Positions 31,814-42,799 of a stretch of DNA of 64,000 nucleotides are shown piece by piece. Each line of letters starts with the position of its first letter. Position 1 is the first letter of the stretch. Below the pieces are notes generated by a model. It was not told the origin of the DNA and made no database searches. It saw only the letters and a program-made list of their open reading frames with translations. This stretch comes from an uncultured Pelagibacteraceae bacterium. Lineage in GTDB: Bacteria; Pseudomonadota; Alphaproteobacteria; Pelagibacterales; Pelagibacteraceae. Position numbers and translations under genes: made by a program. The DNA lies in the NCBI GenBank assembly GCA_902622795.1, contig CACNRD010000001.1, forward strand, positions 248,001 through 312,000, given 5' to 3'.

Positions 31814-33081
31814 AAAATAAATTAATAGAAAAAGCAAAAAAAGTTTTATTAGGGAATAAAAAAAGAGGTTACACATTACCTACAAATAACAAATTGTATC
31901 CTGCTCAATGGAAATGGGACTCTGGCTTTATTTCCTTAGGCTACTCATACTTTAATCTAAAGTATGCACTTGATGAAATAACAACTCTTTTAAGGGGTCA
32001 ATGGAAAGATGGTATGATACCTCATATTTTATTCCATGATTTAAAAACAAATTATTATCCAAACCACTCAGTATGGAATTGTGGAAACAAAATACATTCA
32101 TCAGGAATAACACAACCACCAGTTCTTGCAATTATGTTAAAGAAAATTATAGATAAAAATAAAATCAAAATTTCAGACAAAGTAAAAATTAAGTCAATAG
32201 TTCAAAAATTAAAAAAATATCATGAGTGGTTAATTAAATATAGAGACCCAAAAAATACAGGTCTAGTTTCAATATTACATCCTTGGGAAAGTGGATATGA
32301 TAACTCTCCACTTTGGGATTATTCAATGAAAGAAGTTAAGGTTGAAAAAAACTTAAAATACAAACGAGGAGATAATAAAGTTATAAATCCAGAATATAGA
32401 CCTTTAGACTCGGATTATGATAGATATGTAACAATTAAAAATCATTTAAGAAAAAATAAATACAATCCAAAAAAACTTTATAATAAATCAATGTTTAATG
32501 TTGTTGATGTTGGTTTTAATTCTATATTTTTGAGAGCAAATAAAGATTTATTAGAATTACTTAAATCATTCAATTTAGAGCACAATAAATTAAAAAAATT
32601 CATTTTAAAATCAGAAAATCAGATTGAAAAATTATATAATGTAAAAAAAGGAGTTTTTACAAATTATGATATAAGAAATAAAAAAAAAATTATTGTACCC
32701 TCAATAACAAATTATTTTATTTTATTTGCTGACTTAAAAAATCAAACTATTAATAAAAAAATTATTAAAAATTTAAAAAATCATAACCAAACAAGGAAAT
32801 ACATATTTTCTAGTATTAAGCCTAATCATAAAAACTTTGAGGAAAAGCGTTACTGGAGAGGTCCAGTTTGGATAAATTGTAATTGGATTATCTATCAAGG
32901 ATTAAAAAATAAAGATAAAAACTTTGCTAATAAAATTAAGGAAAAAACAATTAATCTAATTAAAAAAAATGGCTTTTTTGAATACTACAGTTTTAAAACT
33001 GGAAAAGCATTTGGAGCAAGTAATTTTTCTTGGACCGCTTCTTTATTTTTAGATTTGGTAATGGAAAAGAAATATAACTAA
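31810..33081 (+). CDS. GH63-like mannosylglycerate/glucosylglycerate hydrolase (TTG start)
   Basis: PAQWKWDSGF, HPWESGYDNSPLWD, RYWRGPVWINCNW, GASNFSWTASL (alpha/alpha toroid hydrolase motifs); cassette context. Confidence 0.75.
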   Translation: MKNKLIEKAKKVLLGNKKRGYTLPTNNKLYPAQWKWDSGFISLGYSYFNLKYALDEITTLLRGQWKDGMIPHILFHDLKTNYYPNHSVWNCGNKIHSSGITQPPVLAIMLKKIIDKNKIKISDKVKIKSIVQKLKKYHEWLIKYRDPKNTGLVSILHPWESGYDNSPLWDYSMKEVKVEKNLKYKRGDNKVINPEYRPLDSDYDRYVTIKNHLRKNKYNPKKLYNKSMFNVVDVGFNSIFLRANKDLLELLKSFNLEHNKLKKFILKSENQIEKLYNVKKGVFTNYDIRNKKKIIVPSITNYFILFADLKNQTINKKIIKNLKNHNQTRKYIFSSIKPNHKNFEEKRYWRGPVWINCNWIIYQGLKNKDKNFANKIKEKTINLIKKNGFFEYYSFKTGKAFGASNFSWTASLFLDLVMEKKYN

Positions 33082-34373
33082 TTTAATAAATCATATTGGT
33101 AATTTCTTGCTTCGATCACTTCAGTTGGAAGATTTAACTCAACATCTTCAAGTCTAATAACTTCATCCTTACTTATATCTCTTTTTAATACAGCATTATC
33201 AGTAAGACCTAGAGGTAAGATCATTTCTTTTTTTGATTTTTGAGATGTAATTAATCGCCCTCTTGCACAGAAGCCTCCTTCTCCATCCAGTTTTTCACCT
33301 ACTTTTAAATCTTTCTTTGCTAAACTTGCAACATCAGCATTATAATTTTTTGTATATCCTGTTGCTCTATTGTCTAGAGCTATTGAGTAAACTGACTGTG
33401 CAAGCTCTAGTCCAATATAATGATAGGGCCTCCAAATAGCAGAATAGTTTCCAGATGCGTCTGTAACCATGCCGTAATCTTTAAAACAATTTTTTACATA
33501 TTCGTTCTGTGCTTTAATAACAATATAAACACCCCATCTTAAATCATTTAGAATATCTTTTTTTTCTAAATCTATACTTGAAATAACTTCAACTTGACCA
33601 TCAAATTCAATTAGACCACCATCATTTTTTGGGATCATTTTTTTTGCAATATCGTAAACACCAACTGGAGGAAAAGTTAACCCATTACTAGGACAGTTTA
33701 AGTTTGCTGCATTACTCACAGCGCACATTTCAATTGCAGACTTGTCTCCACATAAAAAACTATTAAACATTTTGGGATTCATTCCAGACTCTAACTCAGC
33801 TCGCTCTTTAGTTATGCCATAGTGACCCCAAACAGTGTCAGGTGTAGAATATTCAAAAGTTGGATGATATTTTGTTCCTTTACCAGCACAAACTACTGAA
33901 AATCCGTTTAATCTTGCCCACTCTATTTGTTCGAGAATTAAAGATGGTTGATCGCCATAAGCCATCGAACAAATAACACCTTTTTCTTTTGCAAGATCAG
34001 ATAAATATTTACCACAAGTTATATCTGCTTCAACATTGACTAATATAATATGTTTCTTACTTTTTAAAATCTTTGTTGCATGGACAGTTCCAACTATTGG
34101 GTTGCCTGTTGCCTCGATAAAAATTTCGATATCTCTATCTAGAACTTCCTCTAACGAATTTGAGAAATTTATTTGTTTAACTATTTGTTCATTCAATCCA
34201 CTTTTCAAACAATTTTTCTTTGCTTGATCAACATTAATATCAACTATGGAATCTATTTGAATTTTTTCTAGATGATTGTATTGAGCCAAAAACATACTTA
34301 CAAATTTTCCACATCCGATAAAACAAATTTTTATAGGATCTTTTCGATTTTCTAATTTTGTATGTAAAAACAT
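33078..34373 (-). CDS. SAF-domain NAD(P)-dependent oxidoreductase (homoserine dehydrogenase-like)
   Basis: ICFIGCGKFVSMFLAQ Rossmann; C-term SAF-like ILPLGLTDNAVLKRDISKDEVIRLEDVEL. Confidence 0.72.
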   Translation of the reverse strand: MFLHTKLENRKDPIKICFIGCGKFVSMFLAQYNHLEKIQIDSIVDINVDQAKKNCLKSGLNEQIVKQINFSNSLEEVLDRDIEIFIEATGNPIVGTVHATKILKSKKHIILVNVEADITCGKYLSDLAKEKGVICSMAYGDQPSLILEQIEWARLNGFSVVCAGKGTKYHPTFEYSTPDTVWGHYGITKERAELESGMNPKMFNSFLCGDKSAIEMCAVSNAANLNCPSNGLTFPPVGVYDIAKKMIPKNDGGLIEFDGQVEVISSIDLEKKDILNDLRWGVYIVIKAQNEYVKNCFKDYGMVTDASGNYSAIWRPYHYIGLELAQSVYSIALDNRATGYTKNYNADVASLAKKDLKVGEKLDGEGGFCARGRLITSQKSKKEMILPLGLTDNAVLKRDISKDEVIRLEDVELNLPTEVIEARNYQYDLLN

Positions 34374-34381
34374 AATAAATT

Positions 34382-34783
34382 TTAAGGTTTCAAAGCGTTA
34401 TTAAGATATTTTTTATCAAGTTTACAATCTTTATATCCTCTTTTTACAACATTTAGATATCTTTCAGTTGGAAACTTAAATGGTGATTTTTTAACCATCG
34501 TGTAAGTCATTACTTTTTTTCCATAATAATAAAAATAATATTTCTTATAAAGTATTGGATAATCCTCATATACATCCAATTTTTTTTCATCACTTTTAGA
34601 AATTTCAAATAAACCTCCAGGAACAATTGAGTTTTTCTTAATTTCAATATCTGCAGCTCTATATTTACTTCTAAAAGTTAATTTAAAGTCTTTTAAATTA
34701 ATTTTTTTTATAAAAATGCTATCTTTGCATCTTCGTTTCATCTGGAAGTGATGCAGATTACTACCGTATGCAAAATAAAGCAT
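34382..34783 (-). CDS. Gamma-glutamylcyclotransferase-fold (AIG2-like) protein
   Basis: LYFAYGSNLHHFQMKRRC start, YEDYP motif. Confidence 0.75.
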   Translation of the reverse strand: MLYFAYGSNLHHFQMKRRCKDSIFIKKINLKDFKLTFRSKYRAADIEIKKNSIVPGGLFEISKSDEKKLDVYEDYPILYKKYYFYYYGKKVMTYTMVKKSPFKFPTERYLNVVKRGYKDCKLDKKYLNNALKP

Positions 34784-35532
34784 TACCTCTTTACTACTTC
34801 AATTTTTTTTGCATTAACAAATTTTAAAATTTGAGAATTACATAAATCTATTTTTGATTGATCCTCAGATCTAATTACAATTGAAACACCTAATTTTCCT
34901 GCATGGAAAAAAGGATAGCTCCCTATCTCAACATCTTGGTTATCATTTTGTACTTTAGTTAATGAGTTTGCTATTTCACTCTCGACAGTTCTTAAACTTA
35001 TTGTATGGCTTTTAATCGGTTCACCGCCAACTATAGTATTTGTTAAACCACCTAACATCGATTTTAAAATAGATGGTACACCTGGCAAACAAAAAACATT
35101 TTCAACATTAAATCCAGGTGCCCCACTTGTTGGATTTAAAATTAAATTTGCATTTTCAGGCATCCAGCACATTTTCTGTCGCCCCTCATTGAATTCACCT
35201 GGTTTGTAGTATGCCTCTAAAATTTTAAAAGCTTCTTTATGAATTTCGTATCTTATCCCAAAGGTTTTTGAAACAGACTCTGCTGTGATATCATCATGGG
35301 TTGGGCCTATACCTCCGGTTGTAAAAACATAATCATAAGTTGATTTTAATAAATTTAATGTGTCTATAATTGTTTTTTCAACATCAGGAATTACTCTAAC
35401 CTCTTCTACTTTAACACCAATTGAATTTAACCACACGGCTATTGTAGAAGTGTTGGTGTCTTGAGTTCTACCTGACAATATTTCATTGCCTATAATTAAA
35501 ATAGCTGCATTAACTTTTGTTTTTTTTGTCAT
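34783..35532 (-). CDS. CinA-type molybdopterin-binding domain protein (no amidase domain)
   Basis: AAILIIGNEILSGRTQDTNTSTIAVWLNSIGVKVEEVRVIPD, FTTGGIGPTHDDITAESVSK. Confidence 0.85.
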   Translation of the reverse strand: MTKKTKVNAAILIIGNEILSGRTQDTNTSTIAVWLNSIGVKVEEVRVIPDVEKTIIDTLNLLKSTYDYVFTTGGIGPTHDDITAESVSKTFGIRYEIHKEAFKILEAYYKPGEFNEGRQKMCWMPENANLILNPTSGAPGFNVENVFCLPGVPSILKSMLGGLTNTIVGGEPIKSHTISLRTVESEIANSLTKVQNDNQDVEIGSYPFFHAGKLGVSIVIRSEDQSKIDLCNSQILKFVNAKKIEVVKR

Positions 35533-35540
35533 TTTATATA

Positions 35541-35546
35541 TATAAT
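35541..35546 (+). promoter_or_regulatory. Putative -10 element in a 20-bp divergent gap
   Basis: TATAAT ending 6 nt before the sfsA ATG at 35553; weak TTGTTT at 35517-35522, 18-nt spacer. Confidence 0.4.
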
Positions 35547-35552
35547 TTAGTG

Positions 35553-36251
35553 ATGGAATTTACCAAGTCTTTAATAAAAGGCAAATTAATCAAACGATAT
35601 AAAAGATTTTTTACTGATGTAAAGTTACAACGCGAGACTGTAACTGCTCATTGCCCTAATACTGGGTCAATGATAGGTCTGTTAGATGAAGGCAATGAAG
35701 TTTACTTACTTCCAAATAACGATCCTAAAAGAAAACTTAAATTTGGGCTAGAGATTATAAATTCAAGAAAAAATTTAGTTGGAATTAATACCCACATGGC
35801 TAATAGAATTGTACAGCATGGTTTAGAAAATAACCTGATCAGTGAACTTAAAAATAATGATTTTATCAAACCAGAAGTGTTTTTTAATAAAGAAACCAGA
35901 TTTGATTTCTTATTAGAAAAAAGCAGCCAAAAAAGCTTTTTAGAGGTTAAAAATGTCACTCTATTTAGAGATAAAAATACTGCTGAATTTCCAGATGCTG
36001 TAACATCAAGGGGGTCAAAACATTTATTAACACTTATTGATGCCATAAAAAAAGGCTATAAAACATATCTATTATTTTTAGTTCAAATTCAAAATATGAA
36101 ATATTTTAAAATAGCTAAAGATATAGATGAGCAATATTATAAAAATTATTTACTAGCTAAAAAAGCTGGAGTAATTTTTTTAGCTTACAGATGTAATATA
36201 AGTTCAAAAAAAATATTTATAGATAAAAAAATTAAAATAGTTGATGAGTGA
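35553..36251 (+). CDS. sfsA: Sugar fermentation stimulation protein homolog SfsA
   Basis: CPNTGSMIGLLDEGNEVYL, FLEVKNVTL, FPDAVTSRGSKHLLTL; start moved from TTG 35517 to ATG 35553. Confidence 0.9.
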   Translation: MEFTKSLIKGKLIKRYKRFFTDVKLQRETVTAHCPNTGSMIGLLDEGNEVYLLPNNDPKRKLKFGLEIINSRKNLVGINTHMANRIVQHGLENNLISELKNNDFIKPEVFFNKETRFDFLLEKSSQKSFLEVKNVTLFRDKNTAEFPDAVTSRGSKHLLTLIDAIKKGYKTYLLFLVQIQNMKYFKIAKDIDEQYYKNYLLAKKAGVIFLAYRCNISSKKIFIDKKIKIVDE

Positions 36252-37014
36252 TTATAAGGAAAAATTCGAAAAGATGAAAGTTGCAGGTAATCTGGCGGCA
36301 AGAACTTTGGATATGTTAACTGAAAATATAAAGGAAGGTGTAAGTACAGACTACATTGATAAATTAGGATATGAATTTATAAGAGATAATGGAGGGTACT
36401 CTGCTCCACTTTATTACAGGGGCTTTACAAAATCACTATGCACATCTTTAAATCATGTTGTCTGTCATGGAATTCCGTCAGATAGAATTTTGAATGAGGG
36501 AGATGCAGTTAATGTAGATGTTACTGCAATTGTTGATGAACATTATGGTGACACTAGTAGAATGTTTTGTATTGGCAAAACTCCAGTTAAATTAAAAAAT
36601 TTAATTGATACAACTTACGAGTCAATGATGAGAGCAATTAAAATTTTAAAACCTGGTATAAAATTAGGTGATATTGGATATACAATCCAATCATTTGTTG
36701 AAGATAAAGGTTTCTCTGTTGTTCGTGATTTTTGTGGTCACGGAATTAGTACAACTTTTCATGAATCTCCAAATATTTTACATTATGGAACCAAAAATAC
36801 AGGAATGGAACTTCGGCCTGGGATGACATTTACTATTGAGCCTATGATCAACTCGGGAAAATATGATGTAAAGATGTTAAATGATGGCTGGACAGCAGTT
36901 ACAAAAGATAAATCTTTATCAGCACAATTTGAACATACTTTAGGAATTACTGAAAATGGTTATGAAATCTTTACAGAATCTGCTAAAGGTTATTTAAAGC
37001 CTCCATACTTATAA
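36241..37014 (+). CDS. map: Methionine aminopeptidase type I
   Basis: GIPSDRILNEGDAVNVDVT, DFCGHGISTTFHESPNI, GMTFTIEPMI. Confidence 0.95.
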   Translation: MMSDYKEKFEKMKVAGNLAARTLDMLTENIKEGVSTDYIDKLGYEFIRDNGGYSAPLYYRGFTKSLCTSLNHVVCHGIPSDRILNEGDAVNVDVTAIVDEHYGDTSRMFCIGKTPVKLKNLIDTTYESMMRAIKILKPGIKLGDIGYTIQSFVEDKGFSVVRDFCGHGISTTFHESPNILHYGTKNTGMELRPGMTFTIEPMINSGKYDVKMLNDGWTAVTKDKSLSAQFEHTLGITENGYEIFTESAKGYLKPPYL

Positions 37015-37017
37015 TTA

Positions 37018-38310
37018 ATGATTAAAAGATACTCGCGTAAACAATTAACTGATATTTGGTCAGAGGAAAATAAGTATAAAATCTGGTTAGATGTTGAAAT
37101 TGCTGCTGCAGAAGCCATGGAAAAACTGGGACAAATTCCAAAAGGAGTTTCATCTATTGTCAAAAAGAAAGCTAAAATTAATGTCTCAAGAATTCATAAA
37201 ATTGAGTCTGAAGTTAAACACGATGTGATAGCCTTTTTAACTTCAGTTACTGAAAAAGCTGGAATAAAAGCTAGATATCTTCACCAAGGCATGACTTCCT
37301 CTGATGTTTTAGATACTAGTTTCAACATTCAATTAGTCCAATCAGGAAAAATCATATTAGACGATATCGATCAAATTTTAAAAGTTTTAAAAAGACAGGC
37401 TAAAAAATATAAACTAACTCCGTGCATGGGACGAAGTCATGGGATTCATGCAGAACCAATTACTTTTGGTTTGAAATTAGCTTCATTTTATGAGGAATTT
37501 AAAAGAAATAGAAATAGATTAGCATACGCAATTGATGAAGTATCAACTTGTGCAATTTCAGGAGCTGTTGGGACATTTGCTAATATTAATCCTAATGTTG
37601 AAAAACATGTTGCAAAAAAATTAAGTTTAAAAATTGAGCCAATTTCAACACAAGTCATACCAAGAGACAGGCATGCATTCTATTTTTCAGTTTTAGGAAT
37701 TATTGCAGGTTCAATTGAAAGAGTTGCAATTGAAATTAGACACCTTCAGAGAACAGAAGTTTATGAATTACAAGAATTTTTTTCAAAAAAACAAAAAGGC
37801 TCTTCAGCAATGCCTCATAAAAAAAATCCTATTTTAAGTGAAAATTTGACAGGACTTGCGAGAATGGTAAGAAGCGCAGTTATACCTGCATTAGAAAATA
37901 TTGCTCTATGGCATGAAAGAGATATTTCTCACTCAAGCGTTGAGAGAAATATTGGCCCCGATGCTAATATAACAACAGACTTTGCTTTAGTAAGACTTAC
38001 AAATATTTTAGATAATATGATTGTTTATCCAAAAAAAATGCTCGAAAATTTAAATATAACCAAAGGTTTAATTTTTTCTCAAGAGATAATGTTAGAATTA
38101 ACAAAATCTGGGTTAAGTAGAGAAAAATCTTACAAAATGGTTCAAAGCTATGCAAAAAAATGTTTTGCAGAAAATCTTAATTTATATGATGTTCTTTTAG
38201 AAGATAAGTTGATCATATCTAAAATTTCTCAAAAAAAATTAAAATCTATCTTTAGTTACTCAAAACATTTTAAAAATGTAAATTTAATATTTAGAAGAGT
38301 TTTTAAATAA
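37018..38310 (+). CDS. purB: Adenylosuccinate lyase
   Basis: [19 protein letters not shown] fumarase/ASL signature. Confidence 0.95.
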   Translation: MIKRYSRKQLTDIWSEENKYKIWLDVEIAAAEAMEKLGQIPKGVSSIVKKKAKINVSRIHKIESEVKHDVIAFLTSVTEKAGIKARYLHQGMTSSDVLDTSFNIQLVQSGKIILDDIDQILKVLKRQAKKYKLTPCMGRSHGIHAEPITFGLKLASFYEEFKRNRNRLAYAIDEVSTCAISGAVGTFANINPNVEKHVAKKLSLKIEPISTQVIPRDRHAFYFSVLGIIAGSIERVAIEIRHLQRTEVYELQEFFSKKQKGSSAMPHKKNPILSENLTGLARMVRSAVIPALENIALWHERDISHSSVERNIGPDANITTDFALVRLTNILDNMIVYPKKMLENLNITKGLIFSQEIMLELTKSGLSREKSYKMVQSYAKKCFAENLNLYDVLLEDKLIISKISQKKLKSIFSYSKHFKNVNLIFRRVFK

Positions 38311-39095
38311 TGAAAAAAGGAAAAAAATTATACGAAGGAAAAGCTAAAATTATTTATGCTACAAATGATAAAGATTTAGTAATTCAATATTTTAAGGATG
38401 ATGCAACAGCTTTTAATAATCAAAAAAAAACAACTATTGAAGGTAAAGGAGTTTTAAATAATAGAATTTCTGAACATATACTTTCAAGCCTTTCTCAAAT
38501 AGGTATAAAAAATCACTTAGTTAAAAGACTAAATATGCGAGAACAAGTTGTAAAACTTGTTGAGATTATACCCATTGAATTTATTGTAAGAAATGTTGCA
38601 ACTGGATCTTTAACAAAACGTCTTGGAATAGAAGATGGTACTATTTTGAAAGAACCTTTAATTGAATATTGCTTAAAAGATGACAAACTCGGTGATCCAC
38701 TTATTGCTGAAGAACATATTCTTACATTTGATTGGGCATCTAAAAAAGAAATAGAAAAAGTAAAAAAAATGATTTTAAGAATTAATGACTTTATGATTGG
38801 AATGTTTAGAGGTGTTGGGATAAAACTAATAGACTTCAAGTTAGAGTTTGGGAGAGTGGATACTAATGGAAAAAAAGATGTTATCCTAGCTGATGAAATA
38901 AGCCCTGATACCTGTAGATTATGGGACAGTTTAACTGACAAAAAATTAGACAAAGACAGGTTCAGAAAAGATCTTGGAGATTTAATCCCAGCATACACCG
39001 AGGTTGCAAAAAGACTTGGTATTCTTCATGAACAATCCAATCTAACTGCGGTAAATGTGACGAAACTGTCCTCAATTAAAAGAAAGCGTAAATGA
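38310..39095 (+). CDS. purC: SAICAR synthase
   Basis: [13 protein letters not shown]...FKDDATAFN...[10 protein letters not shown]. Confidence 0.95.
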   Translation: MKKGKKLYEGKAKIIYATNDKDLVIQYFKDDATAFNNQKKTTIEGKGVLNNRISEHILSSLSQIGIKNHLVKRLNMREQVVKLVEIIPIEFIVRNVATGSLTKRLGIEDGTILKEPLIEYCLKDDKLGDPLIAEEHILTFDWASKKEIEKVKKMILRINDFMIGMFRGVGIKLIDFKLEFGRVDTNGKKDVILADEISPDTCRLWDSLTDKKLDKDRFRKDLGDLIPAYTEVAKRLGILHEQSNLTAVNVTKLSSIKRKRK

Positions 39096-39334
39096 AAATA
39101 TCAGTAATTATTACCCTAAAAAAAGATGTCTTAGATCCTCAAGGTAAAGTTATTCATCAAGCCCTGGATGGAATGGGATTTAGTGATGTCAATGAAGTAA
39201 GACAAGGTAAATATTTTGAGATTGATACTAAAGAAAACGACTCTAAGAAAGCAAAAGATAAAGTTGAAGAAATGTGCAAAAAACTTTTAGCTAATCTTGT
39301 AATAGAAAATTACAAAATTATAGATGCACAATAA
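39092..39334 (+). CDS. purS: FGAM synthase subunit PurS
   Basis: [22 protein letters not shown], between purC and purQ. Confidence 0.93.
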   Translation: MKISVIITLKKDVLDPQGKVIHQALDGMGFSDVNEVRQGKYFEIDTKENDSKKAKDKVEEMCKKLLANLVIENYKIIDAQ

Positions 39335-39337
39335 TTA

Positions 39338-40021
39338 ATGAAATCAGCAGTCATTACATTTCCAGGTTCTAATTGTGATAGAGATATGGATGTTGCTTTA
39401 AAAAAATTTGGTTTTAAAAATAAAATGGTTTGGCATCAAGATGTTGAGTTACCTAAAAGTGACTTAGTAGTTTTGCCTGGTGGTTTTTCTTATGGAGATT
39501 ATCTAAGATGTGGCAGCATGGCTTCTAAATCTACGATTATGCAATCTGTAATTAATTTTGCAAATTCAGGTGGAATGGTGATGGGTATTTGTAATGGTTT
39601 CCAAATTTTAGTCGAAACAGGATTGGTGCCTGGAGTTTTATTAAGAAACAAATATTTAGAATTTATTTGTAAAAACGTTTTTGTAAAAATTAACAATAAA
39701 AATAATGGTTATTTCAAAAACATAAGTAACGATGTATTAGAGCTACATATCGCTCATAATGAAGGAAACTACTTTTGTACAAATGATCAATTAAAAGAAA
39801 TTGAGGACAACGCCCAGGTTGCGATCAATTATTGTGATCCTAATGGTAAAATTGAAGAACCATTTAATCCAAATGGGTCTATAAAAAATATTGCTGGAAT
39901 TTTTAATAAAAAAAAAAATGTTTTAGGAATGATGCCTCATCCTGAAAGAATGATTGATTCTTCTTTATCAGGTGAAGATGGCTCTTATTTTTTTAAAAAC
40001 TTAATTAATAACTTAAAATGA
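39338..40021 (+). CDS. purQ: FGAM synthase glutaminase subunit
   Basis: [37 protein letters not shown]. Confidence 0.95.
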   Translation: MKSAVITFPGSNCDRDMDVALKKFGFKNKMVWHQDVELPKSDLVVLPGGFSYGDYLRCGSMASKSTIMQSVINFANSGGMVMGICNGFQILVETGLVPGVLLRNKYLEFICKNVFVKINNKNNGYFKNISNDVLELHIAHNEGNYFCTNDQLKEIEDNAQVAINYCDPNGKIEEPFNPNGSIKNIAGIFNKKKNVLGMMPHPERMIDSSLSGEDGSYFFKNLINNLK

Positions 40022-42210
40022 TTGTAAACGAAATAATAGCTATAGATCATGGATTAAAAAAAGATGAATACAAAAAAATCTGTGAACTTTTAAAAAGAAC
40101 ACCTAACATTACAGAATTAGGAATATTTTCTGCGATGTGGAATGAACACTGCTCTTATAAATCTTCAAGGCTACACTTAAAGAAATTACCAACCAAAGGT
40201 AAACAAGTTATTCAAGGACCTGGTGAAAATGCTGGTGTAGTTGATATTGGAGATAATGATGCAATAGTCTTTAAAATTGAAAGTCATAACCACCCTTCTT
40301 TCATTGAGCCTTATCAAGGTGCTGCCACAGGAGTTGGTGGAATAATGAGAGATGTGTTTACAATGGGTGCAAGACCAATAGCTAATTTAAATTCAATACA
40401 CTTCGGTTCTACACAACATAAAAAAACTAAAAATCTATTAAGAGGTGTTGTCCATGGAATTGGAGGTTACGGGAACTGCATGGGAGTACCAACTATTGCA
40501 GGACAAACAAGTTTTGACAGCTCTTATAATGGAAATATCTTGGTTAACGCAATGACTTTAGGATTAGTCAAAAAAGACAAGATTTTTTACTCAAAAGCAG
40601 CTGGTTTAAATAAACCTGTAATATATGTCGGATCTAAAACGGGTCGTGATGGTATTCACGGTGCGAGTATGGCATCTGCTAGTTTTGATGACAAAATTGA
40701 GGAGAAAAAACCAACAGTTCAAGTCGGTGATCCCTTTACAGAAAAACTTTTGCTTGAGGCGTGTTTGGAATTAATGGCAGGAGACTCGATCATTGCTATT
40801 CAAGATATGGGTGCAGCAGGTTTAACTTCTTCAAGTATTGAGATGGCTTCTAAAGGAAATCTTGGAATAGAAATTAATTTAAATAAAGTCCCGTGTAGGG
40901 AGACAAAAATGACACCTTATGAAATCATGCTTTCTGAAAGTCAGGAAAGAATGTTGATTGTTTTAGAAAATGGAAAAGAAGAGCAAGCCAAAACAATATT
41001 TGATAAGTGGAATTTAGATTTTGCTATAATTGGAAAAACAACCAAATCAAAGAAAATTGAACTTTATTTTGATAGTAAAAAAGTTGCAGATATTCCGGTT
41101 AATACTCTTGTTGAAAATTCACCGATGTATGATCGTAAATGGAAAAAAGCAAAACTTCCAAAGAAAAACAAAATTAATAAAAATGATATAAATAATTTAA
41201 GAATAATTGAAGTCCTAAAAAAAATTTTAGCTAATCCAAATATCTGCAGTAAAGAATGGATTTGGCAGCAGTATGATCATACAGTGATGGGAGACACCAT
41301 TCAAAAACCTGGAGGAGATTCTGGTGTGGTAAGAGTTCATGGCACCAATAAAGCAGTTGCAGCATCAGTAGACTCTTCAGCAGTTTATTGTTGGGCTCAC
41401 CCTCTTACAGGTGGAAAACAAGTGGTATGTGAAAGTTTTAGAAATTTAATATCTGTTGGAGCAAAACCAATTGCCATTACAAATTGTCTAAATTTTGGTA
41501 GCCCTGAAAATGAAGAGAATATGGGAGAGTTTGTTGAATGTGTTCAGGGTATTGGAGAAGCAAGCTCTTATTTAAAATTTCCTGTCGTTTCTGGAAATGT
41601 TTCTTTCTATAATCAAACAAAAGATCAGGGAATAAAGCCCACACCATCTATAGGCGGTGTTGGACTAATAAATGATTACACTAAAATGATTACTATGGAT
41701 TTTAAAGAAGTTGATAATGTTGTTTTAGTTATTGGTAAAACAGAAGGTCATATTGATCAAAGTTTATTTGCAAGAGTTATATTAAATGAAAAAAATGGCC
41801 CTCCACCAGAAATAAATTTATTTAACGAGAAAAATAATGGAGAAACACTCTTAAAGTTAATTGATGATAATTTAATTAAAAGTGCTCATGATATTTCTTT
41901 AGGCGGAATAATTACTGCATTATCAAAAATGTGTATTAAGGGTAATAAAGGTATTAAACTAAAAAAGCCAAAATACTTAATTAGTGAAATAGAATATTTT
42001 TTTGCAGAAGATCAAGGGAGATACATTGTTGAAATCAGTAAAAAAGATCAAAAAAAAGTCCTAGATATATTAAATAAAAATGCAGTTCATTATGATGAGC
42101 TTGGAACAATCAATGAAAATATGCTATTTTTGAATGAAAAGACAAAAGTTACAATTGACGAATTAAAAGGGTTTAATACAACGTGGTTAAAACAGTATAT
42201 GAGTAATTAA
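40018..42210 (+). CDS. purL: FGAM synthase subunit PurL
   Basis: [22 protein letters not shown], 730 aa. Confidence 0.96.
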   Translation: MIVNEIIAIDHGLKKDEYKKICELLKRTPNITELGIFSAMWNEHCSYKSSRLHLKKLPTKGKQVIQGPGENAGVVDIGDNDAIVFKIESHNHPSFIEPYQGAATGVGGIMRDVFTMGARPIANLNSIHFGSTQHKKTKNLLRGVVHGIGGYGNCMGVPTIAGQTSFDSSYNGNILVNAMTLGLVKKDKIFYSKAAGLNKPVIYVGSKTGRDGIHGASMASASFDDKIEEKKPTVQVGDPFTEKLLLEACLELMAGDSIIAIQDMGAAGLTSSSIEMASKGNLGIEINLNKVPCRETKMTPYEIMLSESQERMLIVLENGKEEQAKTIFDKWNLDFAIIGKTTKSKKIELYFDSKKVADIPVNTLVENSPMYDRKWKKAKLPKKNKINKNDINNLRIIEVLKKILANPNICSKEWIWQQYDHTVMGDTIQKPGGDSGVVRVHGTNKAVAASVDSSAVYCWAHPLTGGKQVVCESFRNLISVGAKPIAITNCLNFGSPENEENMGEFVECVQGIGEASSYLKFPVVSGNVSFYNQTKDQGIKPTPSIGGVGLINDYTKMITMDFKEVDNVVLVIGKTEGHIDQSLFARVILNEKNGPPPEINLFNEKNNGETLLKLIDDNLIKSAHDISLGGIITALSKMCIKGNKGIKLKKPKYLISEIEYFFAEDQGRYIVEISKKDQKKVLDILNKNAVHYDELGTINENMLFLNEKTKVTIDELKGFNTTWLKQYMSN

Positions 42211-42440
42211 TGGCAATGAATTTGAACGAAATTGAGAGTTTAATTAAAGAGGCAATACCTGATGCAATTGTTGAAATACAAGACTTAGCTGGTGATGGAA
42301 ATCATTATTCTGCAACTATAACCTCATCTCAATTTTCAGGTAAAAGCAAAATTGATCAACATAAAATGGTATATAATTCTTTAAAAGGTAGAATGGGTAA
42401 TGAATTACATGCTTTAGCAATAAAAACAAAGGAAGATTAA
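42210..42440 (+). CDS. bolA: BolA-family protein
   Basis: IPDAIVEIQDLAGDGNHYSATITSSQFSGKSKIDQHKMVYNSL. Confidence 0.9.
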   Translation: MAMNLNEIESLIKEAIPDAIVEIQDLAGDGNHYSATITSSQFSGKSKIDQHKMVYNSLKGRMGNELHALAIKTKED

Positions 42441-42441
42441 A

Positions 42442-42780
42442 ATGGACCAAGAAACAAATGATTTAATTAAAAAAGAAATTGAGAATAATGAAGTTTGCCT
42501 ATTTATGAAAGGAACTCCAGATGCTCCTCAATGTGGATTTTCATTGGCTACATCCAATATTTTAAAAGTATTGGAAGTAAACTTTAAAGGAATTAATGTT
42601 TTAGAAAATCAAAATCTTAGAGAAGGTATCAAGGTTTATAGTGACTGGCCTACTATTCCTCAATTATATGTTAAAAACGAATTTATTGGAGGATGTGATA
42701 TAGTTAAAGAAATGTTTGAAACTGGAGAGTTAGCAAAACTATTTGCAAGTAAAGGTGTAAATTTTAAAAGTAAAAATTAA
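42442..42780 (+). CDS. grxD: Monothiol glutaredoxin (Grx4 type)
   Basis: LFMKGTPDAPQCGFS CGFS site, WPTIPQLYVKNEFIGGCDI. Confidence 0.94.
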   Translation: MDQETNDLIKKEIENNEVCLFMKGTPDAPQCGFSLATSNILKVLEVNFKGINVLENQNLREGIKVYSDWPTIPQLYVKNEFIGGCDIVKEMFETGELAKLFASKGVNFKSKN

Positions 42781-42799
42781 CTTTTTTCTTTCATAAAAA

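Noticed and set aside
32160-32800. Low-complexity A-rich stretches in the hydrolase gene
   Set aside because: Explained by Lys/Asn/Ile codons in an AT-rich coding sequence.
38513-38998. 161-aa minus-strand ORF inside purC
   Set aside because: Fully antisense to purC; composition mirrors purC codons.
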